Assembly (NCBI GenBank): GCA_937871915.1
Contig: CALMPG010000077.1
Span: 1 to 63,809 of the forward strand
Length of the DNA stretch: 63,809 nt
Direction: 5' to 3'
Source: an uncultured Phycisphaerales bacterium
Lineage (GTDB): Bacteria; Planctomycetota; Phycisphaerae; Phycisphaerales; UBA1924
The notes under the pieces were generated by a model. It was not told where the DNA came from. It did no database searches and worked only from the letters and a program-made list of their open reading frames with translations. Below are positions 29,274 through 38,352 of this stretch, in pieces. The position numbers and the translations under genes were made by a program. Positions within the stretch are counted from its first letter, which is position 1; every line of letters starts with the position of its first letter.

Positions 29274-29734
29274 CGTCTGAGCTCCTCGACCTGTCTGAGA
29301 AACTCGTCGGCCTCCGCGGCGTCGACGCGTTTGGGCAGATATCGAACGTGGATCGACCAGCGAGAGCAGGCCGACTTGAGCATTGTATCGAGTCTGGGTG
29401 CGCCGAAGACACTGGCGTCCTGCAGGCGGCGCGTCACATCCGGCAACTCGCCCACGATCGCCTCCAGGTCGTGGGTCCGGTAGACCAGGTTCCAACGCGC
29501 CCGCTCCCGCTGGGCGAGGTTCTCGGGGAGTGTCGATCTGAGCGCCGGGTGCTTCTCCAGAAGCCGCGCCTTGAGCAGGCAATCCAAGGCCAGGCCGCCA
29601 AGGTATACCGCCCCGTTCATGTGCTTGGCCATGCCGCTTTGCCACAGACGGCGGGCATCGTCGAATCGCCACGCGGCAACGGTGCGGGCCTGTCCCGGCG
29701 TCAGGTTCGAGCGAGTCGCGAACGACTGTGCCAT
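29264..29734 (-). CDS. HEPN domain protein
   Basis: The 156-residue all-helical protein has the HEPN pattern: ARRLWQSGMAKHMNGAVYLGGLALDCLLKARL in two overlapping helices, and VYRTHDLEAIV with the H-D-L characteristic of HEPN proteins. Many HEPN proteins are RNases or pair with nucleotidyltransferases in toxin-antitoxin systems. The catalytic R-x4-6-H is not clear here: the nearest form is R-W-N-L-V-Y-R-T-H. The gene starts three bases after the MmgE/PrpD stop and overlaps the BolA-like gene by ten bases, so it is the middle gene of a three-gene operon. Confidence 0.72.
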   Translation of the reverse strand: MAQSFATRSNLTPGQARTVAAWRFDDARRLWQSGMAKHMNGAVYLGGLALDCLLKARLLEKHPALRSTLPENLAQRERARWNLVYRTHDLEAIVGELPDVTRRLQDASVFGAPRLDTMLKSACSRWSIHVRYLPKRVDAAEADEFLRQVEELRRWL

Positions 29735-29737
29735 ACC

Positions 29738-31192
29738 TCAGCCCTTGACCGTCAGCGCCGTCAACTCTCGCACGTTCCCCATGGTCTCCATCCCCAGCAC
29801 CGCCGCGGCCAGTTTGTCGCACGCGCCCTTGCCGATCACGGCGTCCCCGAGGGCGTGGAACTTCACGCCGATCTCGTCGGCCGTCATCGGGTCGCGGGGG
29901 TCGCCCCTGGGGACATCCACGCGCTTGGTGAACGACCTGCCGCCGGTCGTGGTGATCGTCACCTGCGAGGGCTGGAACTTGGGGAAGAGTTTCTCGAACT
30001 CGTCGTTGGCCACGACCTTGACCTTGTCCATGACGGGGATGAGCGATTTGTCGAGGACGCGCTCCTCCTTGAACTGGAGCGGCGTGACCATGCCGTCGAT
30101 GAGGCCGACGGCCATGCAGTAGGGGAGGGAGTGGTCGGCGGTTTCCTTGGAGTCCGGGCGATACTTGTGCGGATCGCCGAGGATGTCGGCCGCGCGGGCG
30201 ATGACTTCCACCTTGATCTCCGCAACATCGGCGGGCTTGATGGCGTTCTCCTTCACGCACTTCATCATGGCCGTGAGCGGCGCGTGGGAGAGGGCCTCGA
30301 TGGGGAAGGACTTCATGCCGCAGTCGAGGATGCGGTAGTGGTCGGCCGAGGCCCTGGGCAGGTCCTTCATGAGCATCGCGGAATCGAACCTGGCGGGGGC
30401 GCCCTTGTAGTGGACGTGGCCGAAGACCGCGTACAGGCCTTCCTTGCCGTCGATCATGTGTTCCGGGCCGGAAAAGCCGCGCTTGGCCAGCAGCGCGGAC
30501 TCGACGCCCATGCGCGTGGCCCACGGGTCCACGGTGTTCTTCATGTTCGTGAGCTTGCCCGCCGTGACCGCCCCGGGGGTGAACGTGCGAGACGCCGAGA
30601 TGCCGATCGCCTGCACCATCTGCTCGGGCGTGAGGTTCAGCACGCGACCGGCCGCGATCGGCGCGGCGAAGGCCGTCAGGGTCGCGTGGTGCCAGCCGTA
30701 CTCGCGAATCCCGGGGATGCCGAACTCGCACAGCCGCTGCTCGACCTCGTAGGCGATCACCGTCGCGAGGATGAGGTCCTTGCCGGAGAGGCCGAGATAC
30801 TCGCACAGGGCGAGCGGCCCGGCGATGATGTCCGAGGGATGGCAGGGGTCGGCCTTCCAGTAGATGTCGTTGTAGTCCATGGCGCGGATCATGTGGTTGT
30901 TGAGGAACGCCGCGTCTACGGGGTTGGTCTTGAAGCCCGTGACGAAACAGGTGCACGGGCCCGTGCCCTTCTCGCCCGCCTTCAGGCCGGCCATCTCGCG
31001 GTAGTGGGCGAGGAGAATGTGGGCGTCTTCCTGCTGGCTTCCGCCCAGCCCGCACCCCATCGAGTCGTACCAGAACAACCTGGCGGCCTCGATGGCCTTC
31101 GGGCTCAGGTGCTGGTATTCCAGGCCACAGGCCCAGTCGGCGAGGTCGTGGGAGAGGTAGCGTTTCGCGGCGGTGGGGGCGTGGGAGGCCAT
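29738..31192 (-). CDS. MmgE/PrpD family protein
   Basis: The 484-residue protein matches the 2-methylcitrate dehydratase/cis-aconitate decarboxylase superfamily: LADWACGLEYQHLSPKAI, the MIRAMDYNDIYWKADPCHPSD segment with conserved Asp and His, YEVEQRLCE, and GWHHATLTAFAAPIAAGR. PrpD dehydrates 2-methylcitrate in propionate use. The wider family includes iminodisuccinate epimerase and other lyases, and no prpB/prpC neighbours are present, so the substrate is open. A TAGACT box at 31230-31235 overlaps the -10 of the divergent gene. HEPN and BolA-like genes follow in the same operon. Confidence 0.88.
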   Translation of the reverse strand: MASHAPTAAKRYLSHDLADWACGLEYQHLSPKAIEAARLFWYDSMGCGLGGSQQEDAHILLAHYREMAGLKAGEKGTGPCTCFVTGFKTNPVDAAFLNNHMIRAMDYNDIYWKADPCHPSDIIAGPLALCEYLGLSGKDLILATVIAYEVEQRLCEFGIPGIREYGWHHATLTAFAAPIAAGRVLNLTPEQMVQAIGISASRTFTPGAVTAGKLTNMKNTVDPWATRMGVESALLAKRGFSGPEHMIDGKEGLYAVFGHVHYKGAPARFDSAMLMKDLPRASADHYRILDCGMKSFPIEALSHAPLTAMMKCVKENAIKPADVAEIKVEVIARAADILGDPHKYRPDSKETADHSLPYCMAVGLIDGMVTPLQFKEERVLDKSLIPVMDKVKVVANDEFEKLFPKFQPSQVTITTTGGRSFTKRVDVPRGDPRDPMTADEIGVKFHALGDAVIGKGACDKLAAAVLGMETMGNVRELTALTVKG

Positions 31193-31228
31193 GGGGGGTT
31201 CCTGAAAGGGGACGGGCGATTCGGGGCG

Positions 31229-31235
31229 TAGTCTA
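31229..31235. promoter_or_regulatory. Overlapping divergent -10 boxes
   Basis: TAGTCTA serves as TAGTCT (31229-31234) for the plus-strand gene at 31243 and as TAGACT on the minus strand for MmgE/PrpD. Only one of the two promoters could be occupied at a time. Confidence 0.45.
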
Positions 31236-31242
31236 CCCGACC

Positions 31243-32418
31243 ATGCAAACCGCCATTGTCCTTGGTGCGGGGATGGTCGGCTCGGTGATGGCCGCCGATC
31301 TCGCCGCCGACTTCCGGGTCTCGATCGCCGACGCCCGCCGGTCCTCGCTCGACGCGGCCGTTGCCCGCTCGGGGAAGCTCGGGCGGAGCGTTGCGCCACT
31401 GCTGGCAGACCTCTCCGACGCGGCCGCGCTCAAGCGGACCGTCGCCCCCTTCGACCTTGTCGTTGGCGCCCTCTCCAGCCGGATCGGGTTCAACGCCCTC
31501 CGGGCCGTGATCGAGGCCCGCAAGCCGTATTGCGATATCTCGTTCTTCGCGCAGAATGCTCTCGGCCTGGACGGACTGGCCAAGGAGCATGGCGTCACGG
31601 CCGTAGTAGATTGCGGCGTTGCCCCGGGCATGTCCAACATGATCTGCGGCGCGGAGGTGGCCGGATTTGAGGGAAGCGGGGGGGCAGCGGAGGCGCTGGC
31701 GATCTACGTCGGCGGCCTGCCGCGCCGGCCCGAGCCGCCGTATTTCTACAAGGCCGCGTTCGCGCCGTCGGATGTGATCGAGGAATACACCCGTCCGGTT
31801 CGCATCGTCGAGGGCGGGCGGACGGTCGTGAAAGAAGCGCTGACCGAACCGGAGTTTCTGGAGTTCGCGGGCGTGGGCCGCCTCGAGGCCGTGAACACCG
31901 ACGGCCTGCGCTCGCTCGCCGACACGCTCGACGTTCCGAGCATGAAGGAGAAGACGCTGCGGTACGCGGGGCACTACGACCTTATGCGCGGCCTCAAGGC
32001 GGCTGGGCTGTTCTCCGAGGAGGAGGTGGACGTGGGAGGAACCATGATCCGGCCGCGCGACGTCACGGCCGCGCTCATGTTCCCCGAGTGGACCTACGCC
32101 CCCGGCGAAGAGGACCTGACCGTGATGCGGATCATCGTCGAGGGCACGCGAGCGGGGAAGCGGGAGCGCGTGACGTGGGACCTCTGCGACGTCTACGACC
32201 GGGCGGCGGGCGCCACGAGCATGTCGCGCACCACGGGCCTCGCGTGCACCGGCGTGGCCCGGATGATCGCGGACGGACGCGTCCGCGAGCCGGGCGTGAT
32301 TCCTCCGGAGCGGCTGGGCCGGACCCCGGGGATTCTCGACTCGGTGGTCGGCATGCTGAGGGCCAAGGGCATCGTCTACGGGCGGACGGTGGGATCGCCC
32401 GGGCCGGCGAGCGCGTGA
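31243..32418 (+). CDS. Saccharopine dehydrogenase-like oxidoreductase 2
   Basis: The 391-residue Rossmann-fold enzyme (AIVLGAGMVGSVMAADLA) has the family segments VVGALSSRIGFNALRAVIEA, YCDISFFAQNALGLDGLAKE and VVDCGVAPGMSNMICG. It contains a C-terminal MRIIVEGTRAGKRERVTWDL domain. This architecture is the saccharopine dehydrogenase/carboxynorspermidine synthase type. A start by a leaderless transcript is suggested by TAGTCT eight bases upstream. Sequence similarity to the gene at 23620-24825 is evident but moderate. Substrate unknown. Confidence 0.85.
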   Translation: MQTAIVLGAGMVGSVMAADLAADFRVSIADARRSSLDAAVARSGKLGRSVAPLLADLSDAAALKRTVAPFDLVVGALSSRIGFNALRAVIEARKPYCDISFFAQNALGLDGLAKEHGVTAVVDCGVAPGMSNMICGAEVAGFEGSGGAAEALAIYVGGLPRRPEPPYFYKAAFAPSDVIEEYTRPVRIVEGGRTVVKEALTEPEFLEFAGVGRLEAVNTDGLRSLADTLDVPSMKEKTLRYAGHYDLMRGLKAAGLFSEEEVDVGGTMIRPRDVTAALMFPEWTYAPGEEDLTVMRIIVEGTRAGKRERVTWDLCDVYDRAAGATSMSRTTGLACTGVARMIADGRVREPGVIPPERLGRTPGILDSVVGMLRAKGIVYGRTVGSPGPASA

Positions 32419-32428
32419 CGCCGCGGGT

Positions 32429-35400
32429 CTACGGGCAGGACACGAACCACGCGTTGAGGTAGTCGAAGATGTCCTGCACGGTAAGCCCTCCGCCGTTGAA
32501 GTCGGCACGAGGGTCGCCGGCCAGCCAGGCGTTGAGGAAATCGAAGATGTCCTGGACGGAGATCTGGCCGCTGAGATTGAAGTCGGCCCGCATGTACGAG
32601 AACGTCCGGATCGGGGGCGTGGAGAGCGTTGAGCCGCTGGGGCTGTTGGCGACGACGCTCCACTCCACGTGCTCGCAGTCGTGGATGATCGATGGCGGGA
32701 CGACGAGCGAGGCCGAAGAGGTCTCGAGGATGGTGGTCGGCCCGCCCTGCGGGGTGATGGAGACGGAGTAGTACCGCGCGCCCGGCGAGGGGGTCCATGT
32801 CTGCACGGGCTGGGCCGACGCCACGGTGGCGCCGTCGGGCGGGTTGAGCAGCGGGAACGAGCCGGGCGTGGGGACGGCGACGAGGACGAAGGCGGTCTGG
32901 CCGTAGTTGTTGATGTGCGATCCGTTGCCGGCGATGAGGACGGGCCACGAGTGCGAGGCCTCGCCCCCGCCGCCGCCGATGGGCGTGATGAGCGCCTGCC
33001 ATCCCTGCGGCGGAAGGGCGCCGATGACGCGGGACTCGAGCGTCTTCATTCCAGCGGCGATGGACCAGATGAAGGGCGTGGTGATGGTGCCGGTGCCGAG
33101 GGCGTTGGGGTAGGTGTACGTGCCGAGGACGGCGCCGTCGGGCGTGAGGGCGAGGGGAGTGATGGACTGTGCCCCGGTGACGCCGGGCAGGCCGTTGATC
33201 CGTGTGATGGCCCCGGAAGCGGGATCGAACAGCCATCCGGCGTTGCGAGATGGGCTTACTCCCTGCACGATCGAGCGACCGACCACCTGGCCGGCCGCGT
33301 TCATCGCGACGAACCGGTGCTCCTTGCGGGCCTGGGTGTCCGGGGCACCGACGGGCGTTTGGAACTCATCGCCTGTGAGCCCGAGGATGCGAGTGGCGGT
33401 GCCGTCGAAGTACCAGGTGTCGGTGCCGATGCTGGCGAGGGAGGCGTCCAGACGGGGGAACTCGCCGACAACATAGCCCTGGGGCGAGAGCCCCTTGACA
33501 AAGTTGGAGGGAATGCCCGAAACCGAGGGGCTGAGCGGGTGGACGGCGTCGGTGGGGCTGACGGTCTGGAACGCCCCGTTTGTCCAGAGGAAGGCGGAGA
33601 GACCGAGGTAGGTGCCGGTGGCGTCGTAGTGGGCACTTGTGCCGACGACCTGTCCCGCGTTGTTCATGTGCGTGGTCCAGGTGGATCGGCGCACGCCCGT
33701 GGCGATGGTGCCCTCGAAGCCGGGGCCGGTGCGAGCCACGAGCGTGGTAGCTCCGTCGTGCCAGACCCACGAGTCGATGCCCAGCCCGCCGCCGGTGGAG
33801 GTGTAGCGGCCGGAATACCCGAGGATGTCGCCGGCGTCGTTGATCGCGACGGCGGCGGGTGAACGCCAGACGCCGTTGGCGGTGGTGAACTCGTAGCCGC
33901 CGCCGGTGGGGCCGGGGAGGAGCTCGGTGACGCCGGCGTGGTATCGCCAGGTGTCGTTGCCGATGCTCACCCCGTTGGCCCAGCGCGACGTGCTACCGAT
34001 GGCGTCGCCCTGGTTGTTGATGGCGGTTGCGTAGCTGTTGCGGCGGGTGGTGGGGGAGCCGGGGGTCTGGTCGTAGAGCGTGCCGGCGGGGCCGATGGGC
34101 GAGACGTTCGTGCCGTCGTAGTACCAGGCGTCGGAGCCGGCCGCGACATTGCCGGGGGCCGTGCGGGCACTGGTGCCGATGGCGGCGCCCGCCGGGTTGA
34201 TCGCGACGACCGAGTGCGACTTGCCGAAGGGGGTTCCCGTGAGGCCGAGCGGGCCGGCGGTCTGGCCGTTCCACTCGATCCATGCTTCGGTCACGGTGTT
34301 CACCGAGCTCAGGACGTTTGTGCTGGCTCCCGCGACGCGGCCTTCGGGCGTGACGAGCGTGGCGAGGTTGTCCGTGTAGGTTCCGCCGTACAGGCCCACG
34401 CGCCGGATGGTGTACACCGGGGGTGTGACGCAGCCGGGGCTGAACGTCGTGAAGACCTGTGAAACGGGCGCGGAGGCCGTGGAGCCGTGCTCGTTGGTGG
34501 CGACCACGCTCCATGTGGCCTGCTGGCAGCCTTGCAGGAGTCCGGCGGGGAGCGGCAGGGTGGTGGAGGTCGTCTGGATCGTGGTGGCGCTTCCGCCGTC
34601 GGGGGTGATGGTGAGGGTGTAGGACTCCGCGTTGGGCGACGCGCCCCACGAGAGGGTGGGCCGGGTCTCGATCGACACGGCATTGGCGGGGGGATACAGC
34701 AGGCCGAAGGTCGCGGGGGGCGGTGTGTTCTCGATCGTTCGGCTCACGATCGCACCGGCGTTGGTTCCGGTGAACACCCACATTGCGAGCCTGCCCTGGG
34801 CGCTGAAGCACTTGCCCGGCCAGCCGCCGAAGAGGGGCTGGATGGACTGGACCGTGCGGGGCGAGTTGTCTGGAAGCGTGAACATCTCGCCGGGAGCGAG
34901 GACAAGAAATGGTGCGGGACCGCCGGCCCATCCGAAGACGGCCTTGCCGCCCGTGGGGTACTGGGTCGAGGCGGAGAAGTCCGCGATGAACACGACGGCG
35001 CCCTGGTCGTTGATGAGAAACTCGCGGATCGTGCCGAGCGTGGTGCCCAGCGGCAAGCCCGGAGCCGCCTGGCCCTGTCGGACGAGAATCTGCGGGGTGG
35101 TCGCGGTGCCCTTCATGAGCAGCGTGGACGAGTATCCCCCGGTGCTTCCGTTGGGGTTGTATCCCACCCAGACCACGCGCTCCCCGTTCGGAGCCTGATC
35201 GAACCGTAGTTGGTTGACCCGTCCCGCGACTCCGGCGATGACGTCCCGTCCGCTCGTGACGATCGGGGAGAGCGAGCCCGGCATGCCGGCGAAGATCGCC
35301 TGCCCGCCGAGGGTCGGGTGCGTGACCTGGGCCTTGAACGCGACCTCGCCGGAGTCGGATATGAAGAGGTAGTCGTATTGATAGCCGTATGGCAGCGAGT

Positions 35401-36217
35401 ACATCGTTGCGCCGGCCATTCCGGGCGCGGGATCACCCGTGCGGGCCATGAGATCCTGGCTCGTTCCAAAGCCGCGAACGATGGCGTTGCGTGTGGGATC
35501 GGTGACGTTCCCGGCGAGCGTCCCCACGTAGGCGTAGGTGCCCGAGGCGTTGATGCACCGCATCGAGTTCACGCCGGACACCGTGACGTCGTTGGGCAGG
35601 CCCGTTGGGGTCATGCCGGCCTGCAACACGTGGGTGAAGGCGGGCGGACTCACGGACAGGTCTCCCGCCCACAACCCCGACGCGGCCGAACCCTCTCCAA
35701 GGATGATCCAGTTGCCCGGCCCCGGCGTGCAGAACGAATCCCCCGGAGGGCGCGTGCCGGCATCGGGCAGGCTCGAGTCGAGCAGGGCGATGGGCGGCCC
35801 GGGGGGTGCGTGCATGACCAGGGCGAACGCGTCGGGATAGAACTGCAACGAGGCTCGGGCGTGCACGAAGAGCTTCCCGGCCGCGTTGAAGGCGCTCGCG
35901 TTGACATTCCAGCCGTCGGGTCGAGCGGGCGTGAACGTGGACCCGAGCACGGAGCGATACCCGACGAACTCGGGCGTGCCGGCGTTGGTGACGACGCTGA
36001 AGTACTGCGCCCCGGTGGTCGGGTGGGCCTCGGTCATCACCCGGCCGGCCGCGTCGATGAGAAAGTATTGGGGATAGTCCACGGTCGCCGACTCGGTCCC
36101 CGATGTGAACGTGGTCGGGAACGCGAGCTCCACCGTCAGCGGTGGATACGCCGTCGCGCCCGTCGCCAGCGCCATCGCCGCCCCCGCCGCCAAGCACGCC
36201 GCACGCAGAGTTCGCAT
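32429..36217 (-). CDS. Large exported repeat protein with dockerin-like C-terminus
   Basis: The 1262-residue protein starts with a signal peptide (MRTLRAACLAAGAAMALATGATA). Residues ~30-500 form a propeller-like region with repeated strand blocks and R-T/Q-G-D/Q-x-A-P-G-M/L motifs. Two fibronectin-like segments follow (LLYPPANAVSIETRPTLSW and LLNPPDGATVASAQPVQTW). Between them lie several HAF-type units such as AINNQGDAIGSTSRW, AINDAGDILGYSGRY and HMNNAGQVVGTSAHY. The end has ADFNLSGQISVQDIFDFLNA and a second D-I-F-D-Y-L-N-A-W repeat, closing W-F-V-S-C-P, as in the protein at 6590. It is presumably cell-surface or secreted. No catalytic site was recognised. Confidence 0.8.
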   Translation of the reverse strand: MRTLRAACLAAGAAMALATGATAYPPLTVELAFPTTFTSGTESATVDYPQYFLIDAAGRVMTEAHPTTGAQYFSVVTNAGTPEFVGYRSVLGSTFTPARPDGWNVNASAFNAAGKLFVHARASLQFYPDAFALVMHAPPGPPIALLDSSLPDAGTRPPGDSFCTPGPGNWIILGEGSAASGLWAGDLSVSPPAFTHVLQAGMTPTGLPNDVTVSGVNSMRCINASGTYAYVGTLAGNVTDPTRNAIVRGFGTSQDLMARTGDPAPGMAGATMYSLPYGYQYDYLFISDSGEVAFKAQVTHPTLGGQAIFAGMPGSLSPIVTSGRDVIAGVAGRVNQLRFDQAPNGERVVWVGYNPNGSTGGYSSTLLMKGTATTPQILVRQGQAAPGLPLGTTLGTIREFLINDQGAVVFIADFSASTQYPTGGKAVFGWAGGPAPFLVLAPGEMFTLPDNSPRTVQSIQPLFGGWPGKCFSAQGRLAMWVFTGTNAGAIVSRTIENTPPPATFGLLYPPANAVSIETRPTLSWGASPNAESYTLTITPDGGSATTIQTTSTTLPLPAGLLQGCQQATWSVVATNEHGSTASAPVSQVFTTFSPGCVTPPVYTIRRVGLYGGTYTDNLATLVTPEGRVAGASTNVLSSVNTVTEAWIEWNGQTAGPLGLTGTPFGKSHSVVAINPAGAAIGTSARTAPGNVAAGSDAWYYDGTNVSPIGPAGTLYDQTPGSPTTRRNSYATAINNQGDAIGSTSRWANGVSIGNDTWRYHAGVTELLPGPTGGGYEFTTANGVWRSPAAVAINDAGDILGYSGRYTSTGGGLGIDSWVWHDGATTLVARTGPGFEGTIATGVRRSTWTTHMNNAGQVVGTSAHYDATGTYLGLSAFLWTNGAFQTVSPTDAVHPLSPSVSGIPSNFVKGLSPQGYVVGEFPRLDASLASIGTDTWYFDGTATRILGLTGDEFQTPVGAPDTQARKEHRFVAMNAAGQVVGRSIVQGVSPSRNAGWLFDPASGAITRINGLPGVTGAQSITPLALTPDGAVLGTYTYPNALGTGTITTPFIWSIAAGMKTLESRVIGALPPQGWQALITPIGGGGGEASHSWPVLIAGNGSHINNYGQTAFVLVAVPTPGSFPLLNPPDGATVASAQPVQTWTPSPGARYYSVSITPQGGPTTILETSSASLVVPPSIIHDCEHVEWSVVANSPSGSTLSTPPIRTFSYMRADFNLSGQISVQDIFDFLNAWLAGDPRADFNGGGLTVQDIFDYLNAWFVSCP

Positions 36218-36371
36218 GTTCGCCTTTTCGTGAGAGACACGGACCCGCCGTCTGGGACGAAACGATTGTTCACCGCGATTCGTGCGCCGACCCATGAAAT
36301 TGCTGCTCGCTGGTCGGAAGACCGGCGTTCCGGCGGGTGGCGACCGCCTGTTGGCAGGGGTCTTTTCGAGG

Positions 36372-36893
36372 TCAAACCGCCACCGGCCCCATCCCCATCC
36401 CCCGCCGCCACGCCGATAGCTGCCCGAGATGCCCCGACTCGTGCTTGACCATGAGCGTGATGAGCATGTCCCCGACCGTTGGGTGGAGCGTCCGCCAACG
36501 GGCCAGCGGGTTGGGGGCGCTCGTCAGGGCCGGCGTCGCCGCCGCCAGCGCGGCCGCGCCCTCGGCGTGGACGGCGCGCCACGTCGCGAGCATCCGCTCC
36601 GGCGTCTGGTAGGCGTTCGCCTCGGACAGGGGCTCCGATTTCTGCCCGTACCGGTGCTCCGCGGGGTCGTCGAACGGTTCGGCGCTCGCAAGGCGGACGG
36701 CGATGTGGGCGTAGAGGATCAGATGGGCGAAGACCCACGCCGGATGGTTCATCACCCGCCCCGCCACGGGCTGGGCGAGCCACTGTCCCGGCGTCAGGTC
36801 CGCGACGAGCCGCGCGCCGTACTCGCCGTTGCGTTTCCACGTGATCAGCGCGGCGGCGGCGAGCGGGCAGGGACCGTGCGTGTTCGCGGGCAT
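36372..36893 (-). CDS. DinB family metal-dependent hydrolase-like protein
   Basis: A 173-residue four-helix-bundle protein with the DinB superfamily histidines: one in NHPAWVFAHLILY and two in VKHESGHLGQLSAWRR (H-x3-H), which normally bind a divalent metal. Members include bacillithiol and mycothiol S-transferases, but many are uncharacterised. It starts six bases after the stop of the upstream gene of unknown function, so the two form an operon. Downstream is the 3' intergenic region towards the large exported protein. Confidence 0.82.
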   Translation of the reverse strand: MPANTHGPCPLAAAALITWKRNGEYGARLVADLTPGQWLAQPVAGRVMNHPAWVFAHLILYAHIAVRLASAEPFDDPAEHRYGQKSEPLSEANAYQTPERMLATWRAVHAEGAAALAAATPALTSAPNPLARWRTLHPTVGDMLITLMVKHESGHLGQLSAWRRGMGMGPVAV

Positions 36894-36899
36894 GGCTGC

Positions 36900-38198
36900 T
36901 CACCCATTCGAAGGCGCTTCCGGCAACGTGAACCCGATGAGGTACTGCGAGCCGTAGAGGGGATAGTCCACTTCGAGGCGGTACGCGCGGAACGCCCCGG
37001 GTTGCCAGCCGAGCGTCGAGCACACATGCCCAAGCATCTTGACGTATGTTGGTGATTCGGGCAGTCCGGCTCCCGCGATGCCGCCGGGGATCGGCCGGAT
37101 GTGCTCGTAGAGGGTGAGTCTGTCGCGCTCCCGCGTCGGATCGCCGATGCCCTGCGACACCTGGCCGCGGGGCACGAAGTCGTAGGCCTCGAGGGCCGGC
37201 GGCCCGCCCGGGAAGAGGTCGCTGTGGACCATCACGTCGATCGTCATGCGCTTGAGCGGGGTATCAACGAGGTTCATCACGCCGGTCATGCTCCGCCCCT
37301 CGGGCTGGCGGTAGCGTTTGATGGCCTGGGGGCGGTACTCGCCCATGACGAGGTCCACCGCGGCGCTCAGCCCGACCGCATTTCCCGCGACGAAATAGTC
37401 GGTGAACTCGCCGTTTCGGCGGACGTCGAACCGCGGGATCGGCGCGGAGCAGAACTGCGGAAGCAGGATCCCGTGCGGCTCCTCCGGCGGCCGCCCGTCG
37501 AGGGTGAGAACGGTTGCGCCCGAGAGGCCGATGGTCGTGAATCCGATGGTGGAGCCGGGGCGCAGCCTGCGAAGGCCCAGGTACGCCGAGAAGGTGGCGC
37601 GATCCACGGTCGAACCGTTCGCCGAGGGATGGAGGATGAACGTGCCGACGTGGGCCTCCATGGCGACACCTCGGATCTGGGAGATGCCCTTGAACGCGGT
37701 GACGCGGGCCGCGCGATCCCGCTTCTCGCGGATCTCGGGCACGAACTCGGCGATCATCGCGTCGAGTTCGGCGCGGTCGCCGGCCTCCGATTCGACGAGT
37801 TGCTCGAACGCGGCGAACGCGCCGGCGACACGCTCGACAACGCCGGCGGGGGCCTTGCGTTTGGTCGCGGACTTGAGGAGCCTTTCCATGGAGACACGGG
37901 CGGGAACGTGGGCCCCGGCTTCGAGCGGGTTTCGCACGGTGGCGATGCGGTGGACCTGCCAGCCGAGTTTGTAGTCCACGCCGAAGGCCTTCTCGACGTC
38001 CGAGGCCCGCTTGGTCGAGGCCGAGACGGCCCGGACCAGGTCGAGCATGGCCGCCTGCAAGCCTCCGAGCACGGAAGAGGCTCGCTCATGAAAGGAGCCA
38101 CGCGACGTTGGGGTTGGGGTACGGACGGCAGGCTCACTATTGATTGTGCCGCCCGCCGCGGGCGGCCCCAAGTCATCTGATGCGTGATCCGCGCCCAT
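36900..38198 (-). CDS. Conserved protein of unknown function, possible DNA-binding N-terminus
   Basis: A 432-residue protein. After a variable 40-residue start, an N-terminal helical domain (LDLVRAVSASTKRASDVEKA, then FGVDYKLGWQVHRIATV) looks like a helix-turn-helix followed by a helical linker. The large C-terminal part is mixed alpha/beta (LGLRRLRPGSTIGFTTIGLS, LPQFCSAPIPRFDVRRNGEF) and has no recognised catalytic motif. ATG 38198 is chosen over a TTG at 38294. A minus-strand TTGCAC and TATTGT pair with a 19-bp spacer lies upstream. It forms an operon with a DinB gene. A transcriptional regulator with a ligand-sensing domain is possible but unproven. Confidence 0.6.
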   Translation of the reverse strand: MGADHASDDLGPPAAGGTINSEPAVRTPTPTSRGSFHERASSVLGGLQAAMLDLVRAVSASTKRASDVEKAFGVDYKLGWQVHRIATVRNPLEAGAHVPARVSMERLLKSATKRKAPAGVVERVAGAFAAFEQLVESEAGDRAELDAMIAEFVPEIREKRDRAARVTAFKGISQIRGVAMEAHVGTFILHPSANGSTVDRATFSAYLGLRRLRPGSTIGFTTIGLSGATVLTLDGRPPEEPHGILLPQFCSAPIPRFDVRRNGEFTDYFVAGNAVGLSAAVDLVMGEYRPQAIKRYRQPEGRSMTGVMNLVDTPLKRMTIDVMVHSDLFPGGPPALEAYDFVPRGQVSQGIGDPTRERDRLTLYEHIRPIPGGIAGAGLPESPTYVKMLGHVCSTLGWQPGAFRAYRLEVDYPLYGSQYLIGFTLPEAPSNG

Positions 38199-38319
38199 GG
38201 CCGTGAAATCTCCGTGCAGTCCGTCCACAATACGACCCGATCGGGCCTTTCGTGCAATGTTCCGCAAGTCTACCTCAGGGTTTTCCGGAACCAAAATATT
38301 CTGAATGAGTTTGAAATAC

Positions 38320-38347
38320 TTGCACTTCTTCGTCTTGCGGGTACTCT
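38320..38347 (+). promoter_or_regulatory. Promoter with no associated protein gene
   Basis: TTGCAC (38320-38325), a 16-bp spacer and TACTCT (38342-38347), located in an unusually AT-rich patch. The downstream stretch to the terminator at 38704 has no convincing reading frame. Confidence 0.45.
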
Positions 38348-38352
38348 CTCAC

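Noticed and set aside
38199..38294. TTG start at 38294 for the unknown gene at 36900
   Set aside because: It would place the start upstream of a plausible promoter and add a poorly conserved extension; ATG 38198 is simpler.
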